DNA of 64,000 nt. Origin: Trichobilharzia regenti (taxonomy: Eukaryota; Platyhelminthes; Trematoda; Strigeidida; Schistosomatidae). A program made the position numbers and the translations under genes. The notes under the pieces are model-generated. The model saw nothing but the letters and a program-made list of their open reading frames with translations. It was not told the DNA's origin and searched no databases. This document shows, in pieces, positions 45,388 through 58,000 of this stretch (within the stretch, counting starts at the first letter, position 1; each line of letters opens with the position of its first letter). Where the stretch lies: positions 41,637,459 through 41,701,458 of the forward strand of contig OX235265.1 in assembly GCA_944472135.2 (NCBI GenBank), read 5' to 3'.

Positions 45388-46942
45388 ATTACAGACGAAT
45401 GTTTAAGTGACATAATTTTCACCACACATGAGATCGATAAAGCTGTCGCAAATCTTAAGCTTAGTAACACTACTGGCCCAGACGGTATATCTTCCGTTCT
45501 GCTGAAAAAAGGTGGTAATGACATGAGTTTACTCTTACTCAAGTTATACTCAATTTCATTAAGCGATGGGACATACCCTAACTGCTGGAAGAAGTCTTAT
45601 ATTGTACCTATCCATAAATACGGGCCTATAGCTGATATCAACAACTACCGCCCCATCAACATCACGTCTGTAGTTTCACGTGTAATGGAAAAGATAGTTA
45701 AGACTCAAATCATTCAGTACTTGCTGTCAAATGACCTACTATCCCCATCCCAATACGGTTTCTTAAGTAGAAGGTCGTGCATTACTTGCCACTTAGATTA
45801 TTTTGACTACATCACACAAAGCATTGATAATGGGCGTTCGGTAACAACATTGTTTCTTGACGTTAGCAAGGCCTTCGATAAAGTCCCACATATCAGACTC
45901 CTAACAAAACTCCAATCCTACGGAATAACCGGAAATCTTCACAAATGGATAAGTTCTTTTCTCACAGAAAGAGAGCAATTAGTCAAAATCAACCACCAGT
46001 TGTCTTCCTCAAAGCCGATAACCAGTGGTGGTAGTGTTCTTGGCCCTATTCTATTCCTCTTATTTATAAATGACATAGTCTCTGTAATCAAGTATGGCAA
46101 GCCATACCTTTTTGCAGATGATCTCAAGATAGTATATGATTATGGGTACGGTGATATGAGCGTCGAAAGCAAGATCCAACAAGACTTAAATGATCTAGGC
46201 GATTGGAGCGAAAAGTGGCAACTGACTTTCAACCCAGACAAGTGCGGTATAACCCACCTTGGACGCTGGAAACCGATAATGTGCCTATATATGTACGGTA
46301 AGCTCCTCTCAAAACTGAACACAGTCACAGATCTCGGGATAACATACTCAGATTTATCCTTTTCCGATCATGCAAATAAGGTTGTATCTGACTGTAAACG
46401 ACTTACTGGCTTTGTACTGCGTAACTTCTACACCCAAGAAGCAAGATTAGCTATATATAGGACATGTATCCGTCCCAAACTTGAATATTGTGCTCTCCTA
46501 TTTAGTAACCTCAGGACTGTAGACAGAAAAAAATCGAAAGTGTCCAGAGATTCCTCACGAAACGCATAATAGGGTTCGACCAACAAGTGGAATATGTTGA
46601 CAGGTGTGTACGTCTGAAATTAGAGCCTCTGTGGTTAAGGAGAGTGAAGTGCAACCTATTTCTACTCTTCAAAGTCATTAGGAAACACTGCTACAGTAAC
46701 TCATCCATAACTTGGGAAAATATTAAATCATATCAGCTGCGAAACCACGACTACCTTGTCAAGGTGGCTACCCACAGAAAATCCATTAGGGCAAACTTTT
46801 TCACCATAAAATATTGCACTCTTTGGAACCAACTACCACCTGAAATAAGATGTTGTGAAAACCCTGATGGGTTCAAACGGAGCCTAGAAAGACACTTTAA
46901 CATGTCCACCCTAGCTCGTCTAAAAGACCACAACTGTTGGTA
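45388..46942 (+). pseudogene. CR1-like non-LTR retrotransposon reverse transcriptase, one frameshift
   Basis: The reading frame opens after a TGA at 45385. RT blocks occur in order: EIDKAVANLKLSNTTGPDGI, YRPINITSVVSRVMEKIV, TTLFLDVSKAFDKVPH, WISSFLTEREQ, GSVLGPILFLLFINDIV and the catalytic FADD in KPYLFADDLKIVYDYG. The first frame ends at 46567. In the next frame the C-terminus continues (FLLFKVIRKHCY, RANFFTIKYCTLWNQLPPEI, GFKRSLERHFNM) to a stop at 46941. The shift lies in the A-run at 46527-46533, one base short. It is the best-preserved RT here; the endonuclease is missing. Such elements insert by target-primed reverse transcription. Confidence 0.85.
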
Positions 46943-48840
46943 GAACGGAAATTGAAGGCCAGTCCAGTCTTCAGTATAGTCACATACGTATATCTCGACT
47001 CTAATACTCACGCAGCGAACGTTAACTAATTTACTGATTTCTATTCTCTATAATTTTCACTAAGTTGTGTTGGTAAAAGTAACACTGGAAATAATTGTAA
47101 TAGCATCCACACCTTTTAACGTTTTACATATGTATATACTAATATAATAATACTTATTAATCATGCATGTTCAATTCTTAAATTAGATGGATATTAAAAT
47201 ACTTAAAATATTTATGCATCAAATGTTCTCTTGCTTTACCACGCTTGTTTCCCTTATAACACTCAATTATTGAACCTAGTGTAATATTTGATATACGAAC
47301 TATATTATTGATTATACTCTTATCATATATGGTTTGATTTACTCTACGGCTCCCTGTAGACTAACCACCATTCTTCAGTATACACACACTGCAGTATTGT
47401 TAAACAAATGCCAAAATTTCGTTGGTTCTGTGTTAATATCTTTTTATAATATGTCTAGACACGTTACTTTGCAATGTCAGATGTTTACTATATATAAGTA
47501 CACTAAGTCCTGCCAACCGACCTTACCTTCAGTCCATACTACCTAAATTGAACCTTAACTATAGTATTCTGCTAAATCTTGCTCCACTATTCACAATACC
47601 TATTCGTTTTACTCTTTAAGGTTTTAACTTCTTATAAAGTAATCTGTTCATCAGGATGCATGCACACATATATAATATGTTCGTAAAGATGTACGTGGAG
47701 ACCTATTGGAAGCACTCATTAAGAAAGCTAGGGAGATGGAATATGGGGTACGAACATGTCTGGTACCAAGCAATATATTTGCGGTAGCCATAATAATCAT
47801 AGTCTCAGAGCCTAACATCAAAAAAGGAGGGAGGGTGGCGCTAGCTGATCAGTAGATATGGTGGTGGTCACTAAGGTGAATCGCCCCATTCTGCAGGAAC
47901 AGCAATATACAAATTAAAGGCTCGAGATATTTCTGATTTTTATGAGGGCTTAGATCTTTATCTTGAAAAAGATAATAGTGAACGCCTTGACAGATCATGC
48001 TTCTACCTTTAAATATATACCATTCGCTCAGCCTATTGTTGAGATGCGACCACGTGGGATCTGCACAGATTTATGGGGCATCTTATAAATTAACTTGCTA
48101 TCCATTGTCAGATCTTTAAATACCACTTCACAATATCTTGTCTCACTTATTTTCTAATAACGTCTTTACTTGATCCTCATTATATTCCATTAAACCTAAC
48201 ATTTTATAGCTCTTTATGAATTTGATTCGACTTATTCTATTCCTATTCTCTGGAGGGTACGGTTGTGCACCAAATAGACAAAAAGACATGAAATAAAAAC
48301 AACTGGCTTGAAAATAATTGTATTAAAGCCAAAAGTGGACATCATGATAGTATAAAATATATTGGTTTCATTATACATTGCAAATGAACGTTGTCGGCCT
48401 AAGGATTAATTACTTCCCCATTCTGTTTTCTATATAAATGTGTTTATTAATGATATATTTCACTCACTTAATCTATTACACTTTAATGTTTCACCTTAGC
48501 ACTTTAACTTTTCTAAAACAGCTTCCAATCCCTTGTAAACGTTGTACTTACCTCAATATTGGTTGGTTATCGTATGCCTACAACCACGGGATGAAAACGA
48601 AACGAAGTCGATTTTCCCGCTCAACCTGGAGGACAACTGTACAATTCAATAACTATACGGCCTGGTTCAGACAATGAGTGTAATTATATATATTATCAAA
48701 TATTTAACTGTTGAAACATTATTAACTTGTAGACAATTTAAGATTTGACATTATATCATCCTTGATCGTGCCTGTAAAAATGGCATGCATTTTCATGTAA
48801 ATTTATGTTTATATGAAAATAAAATTATTATTATTACTAG
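46943..48840 (+). other. Probable 3' UTR of the CR1-like element, interrupted; ATT-repeat end
   Basis: C-rich, AT-rich DNA without genes that ends at 48838 in AATAAAATTATTATTATT, a LINE-type tail. The block 47690-47851 differs: it has an open frame DVRGDLLEALIKKAREMEYG followed by VRTCLVPSNIFAVAIIII and ends at TAG, unidentified and without a start codon. How much of the 1.9 kb belongs to one element is not known. Confidence 0.35.
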
Positions 48841-48849
48841 ACACCATAA

Positions 48850-49699
48850 AGCTTTCTCGATATCCACTTCTCTGAGACCCTTTCGTCATAAATGATTGCG
48901 TTTTGCTCTATTACTTCTCTACTCCAGATTTGGGATGCAATATAATGGCAAACTTGCTCCAAGCTTGGTTGACACTTTCTTTTGCCATTTTCAGTATACC
49001 ATCGAACTTTGGCTCAATACCTTCATCCTCTATACGAGAGCCTTCTTCACCCACCTCCTTTGCAGTGGAGTAGGTAGGCGACTCGCTATTACCTCTAGGA
49101 CGGAACTTGAGTTCAGATCTCTAATGCAATTCATCGAAATCAACGTATTCTTGTAAGTCATCAGATCATCCAAAAACTCGGAGAGTGCCTTGGAGTTATC
49201 TCGTGATTGGCTACCGTTGCCTTTAACAGCCTCGAATACGTTCCTTACAATCACCGAAGGTCTTCCAAACCTTTGGCTCAGGATACGCATCTCCTCAGTT
49301 TATGCTTCGTTTTGGGGAATTAACCTTAACACACTGTATGGCTTTTGCAGCAACTTCTGTGCAGTACCTCGACAAATACATTACCTTCATTTCATCATTT
49401 AATAAAAAACCACTCGGCGTATTCTCAAACTCTATGATGAGCTCTCGATAGTCCGCTGGGTTTCCATCAATGTACCCAGGCTCGATTTTAGGTTACTCTA
49501 AACCCTTACTATTCCTAAACGTCGAACCATGAACAACAGCTTCATCATGCTGAGCTTCATACATATCATTACAATAAACAGGCAACTCAGAATTACTTAC
49601 TTTCCTGCTTGCTTCCAAGACGTTTTGTCCATTCTTTGACCCAGGCATCACTGAACTTGACCAAAAAATCCGGAAAAGTTCCAGATAACACTTGTCCAA
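48850..49699 (-). pseudogene. BEL/Pao LTR retrotransposon, gag (DUF1759-type) fragment
   Basis: Minus strand, from 49699: MPGSKNGQNVLEASRKVS, then in successive frames EPGYIDGNPADYRELIIEFE, FLLNDEMKVMYLSRYCTEVA, AILSQRFGRPSVIVRNVFEA-type sequence, ALSEFLDDLMTYKNTLISMN and VLEVIASRLPTPLQRRWVKK. The pattern (pY.dG.P.dy..fi..FE, KmmYL, RFGrP, L..fl..l, LP..l+.+W) is that of Pao/BEL gag proteins. Several frameshifts; protease, RT and integrase are absent. Confidence 0.75.
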
Positions 49700-49842
49700 A
49701 GAAGACTTGGAGACACGAGGAAAGACGAACAGAAACTATCAGAAACTGTCACTCAACTCTCAGAAACTTTTAATGTCCAGCTCTTACTACGCTGGACCTC
49801 ACGCTGTCCCTCGAAGACTTTCAGAAACAATTTGTAATAACC

Positions 49843-50012
49843 AACGCGAAAAACCAGAACACTGATTAGCGACTCGAGAATCCTTTATTCTATGCAACCA
49901 ACAATAAGGTTATTATACACAAGGTCTAAGAATAAATGTAACAATAAATCACGATAATACTTCTGATAGTTTTCTGTCTTCCATCGAACAGCGAACGATG
50001 AGACTATGACTG
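49843..50012 (-). mobile_element. Possible 5' LTR remnant of the BEL/Pao copy
   Basis: On the minus strand a stretch from TGCAGTCATAGTC to GGTTATTACA precedes the gag start. It contains GTGTATAATAACC and a poly(A)-like GAATAAAGG. About 170 bp; edges are inferred from TG...CA only. Confidence 0.35.
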
Positions 50013-50383
50013 CAGGATTGACAGTTTTCCACATTGATCTGCTCAAGATTCGTGGTTTGAACGGTTTGGGATTCTGTGGAAGTTCTTACTACGCACAAGT
50101 GGTTTTCGTGCCAAATGACTTCAATTTGTTTGGTGATACTATTGGGTCAGATGCGCTGTGGGTGTATATGGTCTGTTTTTATTTTACTTGGATGAGGACA
50201 CAATTTATTTTATGGACACCGAGCGTTAACTGCGACATCTTCATTGATTACAATTCTCAGTTGTTCGGGATGACGTCCTGGGACACTTATTCGCATGATC
50301 TTAGAACCTACGTAAGAAACGCCAATCCAGCACAACTATTCTTCATCGCAGACGGCTCCGTTTACATGCATACGTTGAAATGA
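50006..50383 (+). CDS. Unidentified 125-codon open frame
   Basis: Encodes 125 aa starting MTAGLTVFHIDLLKIRG with a hydrophobic, aromatic-rich middle (ALWVYMVCFYFTW) and no recognised domain. Open frames continue on both strands to about 50760, and the DNA is GC-richer than its surroundings. It could be a relic of an unrecognised mobile element. It may not be a gene: no exon signals or RNA signals were seen. Confidence 0.2.
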   Translation: MTAGLTVFHIDLLKIRGLNGLGFCGSSYYAQVVFVPNDFNLFGDTIGSDALWVYMVCFYFTWMRTQFILWTPSVNCDIFIDYNSQLFGMTSWDTYSHDLRTYVRNANPAQLFFIADGSVYMHTLK

Positions 50384-50761
50384 GACAAACCAGTTTACGG
50401 TACTTTGAAGAGCCTGGAACTCCGAAGTGATGCAGTCATTGGCCTTCGATTGTTTTGCAAGTGGTTTGGAGGGTGTTTTTGCTGCATTCTGTGACCTAAC
50501 TTGTGCAAAATGGACGGTCATGAGTTACTTCATGGTTGCGAGTGTTTATCAGTTTGCATTTCCCATGCGCGTTTTTTTCGCGTCAACTGTCCAGGGTGTT
50601 TTCCACGTAACCTCTGTATTTTGTAGACTACTATGACACTTCTGAGGCTTCAGGTGCAGTCCAGTTTGACTAATAGCTGAGTCACCGCAATTTCCGAATA
50701 ATCGGTGAGGAAGTTTCACAATGAGATGGTAGCTACATTTGGGGTTCCAAATTGAAGGCAT

Positions 50762-51345
50762 TTTCTATGCCCGCACTATTGTTTTTTATCTAGTGGTAGT
50801 GGCACGTGAGACGGTGTTCTGTCGCTGTTCGCATTCCACTCAATTCAGTCATGTTTCAACGCAAGCATCGACCAACCAATCTTTATTACGCCACATAACA
50901 CAACACATGAGTAATATTAAAATATCAATCTCACCCGTTACAAGATATTATGTCAAACATGTATGTCACTAATCACAATGGAGAGGATTTAAGAACTATC
51001 TGGTTGCAGTGACGAAAACTACCTTAACTACTCTGTTTAACACGAGTTTATATGATATGACAAGAAGTGTTTTGATATGATTGTCTGGATGAGGTTTTTG
51101 GCACAACTAATAGTTCATAGTATAGAGTTGATAATGAGCATTAAGTTGTGCTCTAAAGGTTATAGGAAATGAGAATTCCTATCAACCCAGGAAACATATA
51201 CCACAATTTTTTTTAAATTATTGACAAAAAATCTGCCGAGCTAAATTTCAACCAATATGCCGGGTAAGTCCAGCCATGAAATGGTATTGGAAATTGGATT
51301 GTATGTATGCAGAGCGTCAGTTGATGTTGTGCGTTGCGCATCAGC
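50762..51345. other. Upstream region of the LYAR gene
   Basis: AT-rich DNA expected to hold the promoter and 5' UTR of the downstream gene. No clear TATA or CCAAT arrangement is visible. A donor-like GGGTAAGTC lies at 51261-51269, so a 5' UTR intron is possible. Confidence 0.3.
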
Positions 51346-52073
51346 ATGGTGGTTTTTGTGTGCACACAGTGTAATGCCACATTAAAAAAGTCTGCAGTAA
51401 AAAATCATCTATCTTTTAAGAAGTGTACTACTGTATCATGTGTGGATTGTCACAAAGACTTTGAGTAAGTTTGCGAAAAAATTAGTCCAAATAGTGTTAA
51501 ACTTAATTAATGGTAGTAAAAACTCAGTGGAATCTCACTGCTTCTGTATTTCTGAAAAGGAGAAGTATGACAAGCCAAGGTTCAAAGAGTCATCAAAAGG
51601 CAACAAGGTGTGTACGCAATCAGAATGGATCATGAAAATCGAAGATTTAATTAAAAATTGTCAATCGACAAACCACAAGAGACTTCTTGAAAATTTACGG
51701 GGTTGTCACAATATACCTAAAAAGAAGAATAAATTCGAGGTATGTTTCTTATCTGAGTGTGATAGACTGCATAGAACTTCATGAAATCGAAATATCGTGG
51801 TATACCACCGCAAACCATTGACGAGATATGGAAATTATTAGAGTCCGTAAAACCAGTGCCTAAAAACACTGTCCCATCGTTGTCACAGGAGAATGTATCT
51901 GTTGAGGAACCGAAGTCTAAAAGACAGAAGGTAGATGGTAAGTTCTGCTTGCCGTTACTATAACCTATCAAATTTCAGTTAATGGATATCATTTCCAGTT
52001 GTCTGTACAACATATACAGCATATCTTAACAGAATTCGGCGGTAAAGCACCTTTCAGCGATGTGAGGAAAATG
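51346..52073 (+). CDS. LYAR: LYAR exons 1-4 with micro-introns
   Basis: Introns between these exons are 52 nt (51465-51516), 35 nt (51740-51774) and 41 nt (51938-51978), with donors GTAAGT, GTATGT and GTAAGT. Intron phases are 2, 0 and 1; exon 4 ends in phase 0 before the long intron. The second zinc finger is completed across intron 1 (codon 40 is split). Very short introns near the 5' end of genes are known from schistosomes. Confidence 0.85.
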
Positions 52074-55000
52074 GTGAGTGTCCAAACACCCTCTGATTTA
52101 AAACTTCTGTTTTTAATTCGTTAGTACATGGTCTCGAAGTGTATTTTTGTGGTTTCTCATTGCTACTCATTAAAAATCATTCTCATCAAACGGTAATGCC
52201 TCGACAATCAGTCACATCGTACTCAGTGAACGAACGGTGTATAAATACACAAAAATAAGATGTTCACTTGCGGAAGCTTCGTATTCTGATTCCCATAAAT
52301 AAGCCACGTGCGAACACTTCACAAAAGGGTACGATAATTTTTAAAATTTTTTCTTGTTGTTATTTGGGATATGTACTTACACCAAAATAATATCTTAAAA
52401 TGCCCCTAGAAAGTCAGATCTTCAGATTTTCGTGCAGTGGGATATGCTGTTTTATGACTGGACCCAAAATGCAAATTTACTTGAAATTTAAGGTGGGGAT
52501 TAGAGTACCTGAAGTTAGTGTCAAAAACAACACTTATGCTCAGGCATGGACATCTTTCCACTGTTGATTTCCCCGTCTTTCTATTGAAGTCCTGTAGAGG
52601 ATTTACTACTCGTATATACTCATTGCTTAAAGATCTGCATAGTTGCCAACATTTCCGATGTTTTAGAAATAACGTAATAAAACTGGCTATTCAATCTCTT
52701 ATAACTTTTTGTAGCTTCTTTTTAAAAAAAAGTTTACAGAAACGACCAATTTAGTATTAGCCAAGTGAAATGTAACTAGCTATCACTTAAGTTGTTCTTA
52801 CGAAGTTCTTTTCCAGGTAACTGTTTGTCTGTCCGTTTTTAACATAGAACTTTACACCGATGTGCGGCAGTTCCAATCGCCACACTCCATGTAGCACACA
52901 AAGCAAGATAAGAAAGTAGAAGAAATGCATAATAGAGACAGTAAACAGAGGTGTGAGACAAAGGAATGGTAATAACGAAGAACAATATAGTTTCATTGGG
53001 AATCACAAGTCACAAGGGGTGGATGCATCTGCACCAGCCATTGAGAACAACCACTTTGAGCCATATCACCAATTGTTTCCAACCATTGGTTCTCACCGTC
53101 CCGAGGACCCCAACGAGTCAGGAAGTCTACACCCTCCTACGTGACTTAGACTAGCAGTTGTAGATTTCATTGACTGGTGCCATGTTTTGGTTTGACCTCC
53201 TCTAGCTCTTTTCCAGCCTGATCCTATATCAGCTAACATTGCCCGTGGAGGAAGGCGATGACTAGGCATACGTAACACGTGTCCTAACCACGTAACGGTC
53301 TGTTATCAATTTTCTTAGTGATCCAAGTCCTAAATGTATGACTAAAGTTAAAGGTTATGCAATTGTCTTGCCCAAAACAAGAGAAGTAAGTTATGCGCTC
53401 TTAATTCACCCTCAGTTTTATAAGGTTCCCCGTCATGGAAAATCAGGTATATATATATATATAATATATATATATATATAACTACTACTCGATGTACAGT
53501 TAATCTGATAAGATAGCATTGAAATGCATCTTAAATGTTGCGTATTACTCTAGAGATATACATCGTGGTCTGCTGTTTGTTTATTTTTGATTTGCACGCA
53601 TTATAGGTGAGTTCAAAGGGAACTACTTTTTGAAATGCCAAAAGGTATACAACTCAAGTAGCTTACTTGTTATGGAAATATTTCTTTGAAAAGTAGCGGC
53701 TTCTATGAATAACTGGTTCCATCCCTTTTTTAATTTTGAGGAATTGTCCACAGGGTGTGACTCGGTAGGATCTAGGTTACCATGAAATTTATCCGTAGGA
53801 CTTCAGTAACCTTGATTCAAATCCTCTTCACTGGTGCAAACTTTGTCGCATCTATCGAAGTCTGAGTAGCCAACTGGTGAACTCAATCCCAACATAATAA
53901 TAACTTGTTTCGTATGTGACGCTTAACATAATGAAATGGTCTTTTCTGTTATTAGTCGCCCTCCTTTTAAAGTCAACGCAACTACTCTTCTCCCAAAATG
54001 TTGATGGTATTGTTTATCTCGCTGAAATACCGGTCTACAAGTTAATCCAACATTTAAATGTCGCTTCTTCGAGCTTGATCTATTTTCATATATTTGTCTG
54101 TACATTTTGGATGAAAATTTTAAATAAACACGTAATTCTGAGAAGTATTTGAAGTAGTGTAATGTAAAATCACCATTACACTGGCTGTAATAACATGCTG
54201 ATTATTGTTAACTGGTAATGTTAAGAAACAGGCGCCAATTAAACTTTCCTCATCTGAATATGCGATATTTGGCTTTATTCTATGATAATTACTTATTTTT
54301 ACCTACAGATGTACAGTACATACAAAGCTTCAGTGTCTTCTCCTGAGGAATGCATAACAAAAAAGGAATTCAAAGCTAATCTGTTAAATTTCATTCAAAA
54401 CTCCGAGAACATAGTTTATTCACCTGCTGACGGAACAATCAGTACAACTACAAAAGGCGTTCTTCCTCAAACACATGTTGGTGAGTGATTGGTTTTGTTT
54501 AACGGAATCATAGATTCAACTCGGACTTCAAGCTCTCAATCCCATCAAGTCAAAGAAGTTCCCGTTGACGAAGCTGATCAAGTACACAAGTCCAAGAGCA
54601 TGAAAAAGTTACTAAATACAATAGTACAGGAAGTCGGTGGACGAATTTCACTGAAGAAGCTTGTTAAAAAGGTGAGATCAATAGGTTTCAGGCGGTATAA
54701 CTTTTCGTGTTTCTCATTCATGATATAGCTGTGGTTAATTCAGTCATTTGTTTCATTTGTAATAAGATTTCACAAGGGAAAAATACTTGAATACATGAAA
54801 AAAATCGATAGTCCAGTGTTATAATCAATGGACCAACATGGAACACTATATAGAAAAACCTTAAAAAAGAAGACAACGGGCATTGCATTAGAGAAACGTA
54901 GGTGTAGGAAAAAGAAAACAGGTAGACAACATTAGGTAAAGAATTCAGAATTTCGAAAGTAAGAAATATGTGTGTTTGCACCAATGTAAGCGAGTCTCCC

Positions 55001-58000
55001 ATCGGAATTCTTGACGTTTGAGGACTAACCAGTCAGCCAGCATATCAACTTGAGTTTTAGCTCATTGGTTTGTCACCTAATGGACTTATGCCTGTTTCAG
55101 TCCGCAATCTACTATATAGTTTTGTTGTTCGGTGTAATAGTGGCTATCTGTGAAATCCCAGATACGTATTTCGTTCTATTTGGGAGTGGTCAACTAGATG
55201 TACATGCGTCCCTAGTAGCTGGTAATGATGCCATCGTTTCGAGCGACAAGGCGTTATCTATTGGACAACGAGAGATACTCGTTTCGAGACGGGTGTTAAT
55301 TGATTTTCGCTGAAATTATTTTAAATTTAATTGGGCCGAAACCTAAAGTCTTTTCAGACATGGGATCATGCGTAAACTTGAAACATGTCTTATACCACTG
55401 TTAATCGTTGATAGATAAGTTCAGTAACACGAAAGACAAATGCGCAGTTGTTTTATTAAAAATCTGTAAGTTGTGTCTTCATTTTACATGTCTTATACCT
55501 TAGCCGATATGAAAGCCTAGTTTTATGCTTCAACATTTATGCAAAGTTGTTTACATTTCAAACTTTATTGTTTTCATTATTCATTCAAGCCATTGGAAAA
55601 ATTGCCTAGTTGTTTAGAAGAACCATCTTTTAATTAATTGTTTAAGTATAAATATGTGTACAGTAGTACATCACTTAGCAATTGGTGGTGTTTTGTTTGA
55701 AATAATTTATTTGCCTTTCGTGCCCTTCCTCAGGGAAAGTTCAAATCAGTATACCAAATGAAATGTTGGTAGTGCTTATTTCAGTTTCATTGAGATTTAA
55801 ACAATTGTAATTTTTCTTTACATGTCTACGTTTCACTCAGCTCTCCAATTATAATGGAACTGTTCAATCAAGTCTTGATCTGAGTTCGTGTAAATGTATG
55901 TGTTCTGCCTTCGATTCGTTGGACAGAACTGTCTGTTAGAGAGAGGTTTACCTGAGAAATTTGTTAACATCTTGAAAGTCCTATAAAGAAACACCGGGTA
56001 GAGTGAGGGTATACAACCAACTATCGTCACTGTTCCCAACCAACAGGGGGGTCAGACAGGGTTGCCCAATCTCTCCATTTCTCTTTAACTTTGCCATCGA
56101 TGACATTCTGGAGTCAGCTCTGTAGGATGTGCGTGAAGGTGGTGTAAATCTGCTACCTGGAGATAGACTTTTCGACCTCGAGTATGCAGACGATATCGTC
56201 TTACTGTGCGATAACATGCAGACTGCCCAAATCGCACTTAATCAGTTGGTGATCAGTGTCTGTAAGTATGGTATGTGGTTTGCGCCGTCTAAGTGCAAAG
56301 TACTCTTACAAGATTGGCAGGAGCCTGTACCTGCACTCACTATTTCGGGTGAACCGCTTGAAGTTGTTGATAAGTTTGTGTACCTGAGTAGTTTTGTGAG
56401 TGCTGGCGGAGGGGTGACGGATGAGATTTCCAACCATATAATGAAGGCTAGGGTGGCATACATCAACTTGAGTCACCTATGGCGCCGTCGCGATGTTAGC
56501 CTGGCTGTCAAAGGTCGGGTATACAATGCTTCGGTGCGGGCTGTCTTGCTCTACGCCTGTGAAACCTGACCTCTTCGAGTAGGCTGAGGATGTTCGGCGA
56601 CTCTGCGTGTTCGATCATCGCTGTCTCCACAGGATTGCTTGCGTTCGATGGCATCATCGCGTGAGTAATTCTGAGGTTCGGCGGCGTGTGTTTGAACACT
56701 GGAGATCACCATTCATTGAATGTCGTCATCTGAAAACACCGGCTCCGGTGGCTTGGACATGTGCTGCGAATGTCACCCCAGAGGCTTCCGTAAAGGTCTC
56801 TGTTCGCTAGCCCTGGGACGGTATGGAAAGGGCGGAGAGGTGGTCAGTTCATGACGTGGCGTCGTGGGATGAGGGATTTTTGTGCTAGATTAGCATCGGT
56901 TGGTGTGTCACGACTCCCTGGTTGGAGTCCGAGAGATAGCTCAAATCGATGGTTCGAAACGCTATCGGATATGGTCAAGAATCGTAAACAATGGCGAACG
57001 TGTTGCAATTTCCTTCTTTCTTCCCTTCCCGATGATAGTTAACGAACACTGTTTGAATTAGTTAAGCATGACTGTTTTCCTTCCAGATGAAGTTCTTTAT
57101 CTGTTCTCTACTTATATATATATATATATTTCTTTTCCTTCTGATCTATGTTGTTTTATTATTATTGTGTAGCGCATCCTTCTTGGTGCCATATTGTACC
57201 AAGTTTTTATGCGTTTAAATAAATAAATGTGTCTATCATTACTTAACAGCATTTACATGTAAATAGAGCTGACGTCTTTGATGTCACACAAAATCGAAGA
57301 CTTACAAGCGAAAACTGACAAACTGGTCGAAGGAGCAGCAAAGACGACTCCAGGTGAACATAGACAAGACGGAGATTATGAAAATAACCAACCAATAACA
57401 ACAACAGCAGCAACATCCAGCACCAATCACCATCAACGGGAGGAATTTGAAAGAGGTTACTTCATTCACTTATCTAGGGAGCATTGTCTCAACTACAGGG
57501 GGAACGGACGAGGATGTCAAATCGAGCGAGAATCGGGAAGGCTAGCGAGAAACACATTCATCAACCTGAGACCAATCTGGAAATCTTCGTCACTCAGCCA
57601 GCATCAACAACAAAATTCGGCCGGATTTTCAATACAAACGTCAAGTCGGTTAGTTCTTCTATACGAATCAGAAACTTGACGGGCGGGTCACAAAGAATAC
57701 TTCCAACAGCCTGTTGCAGACCTTCATCAACCAACAACTGTCTTCGCTGGCTCTATACTGAAGATGAGATGGCCGGGGGCCGGAAAAAATCACCAACAAG
57801 AAACTGTGGGAAGAAACAAAACAAAAACCAATCAATCGCCCAACAAATATGCAGGAGAAAGTGGAGATGGATTGAACACTCGCTCGCTGAAGAGGCCGCT
57901 GGGTGACATCGCGCGCGCGTCAGGCCATTGCTCGAGTGGAACCAGGCCGAAACGGAAGCGGCGAGTGGGACGTCAGTGGAAGGGTGACATGGAGGAGACC

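Larger units (their letters stand above)
52074..54308 (+). other. LYAR intron 4 (2235 nt)
   Basis: Donor GTGAGT, acceptor TTTTTACCTACAG. It holds the 3' end of a minus-strand RTE-like element (52800-53300) and a TA-rich run near 53450. The frames at 53916-54152 (plus) and 53923-54105 (minus) within it are not exons. Confidence 0.75.

Noticed and set aside
53916..54152. 78-codon open frame in LYAR intron 4
   Set aside because: Hydrophobic, AT-driven, not conserved with LYAR, and splice sites on either side skip it.
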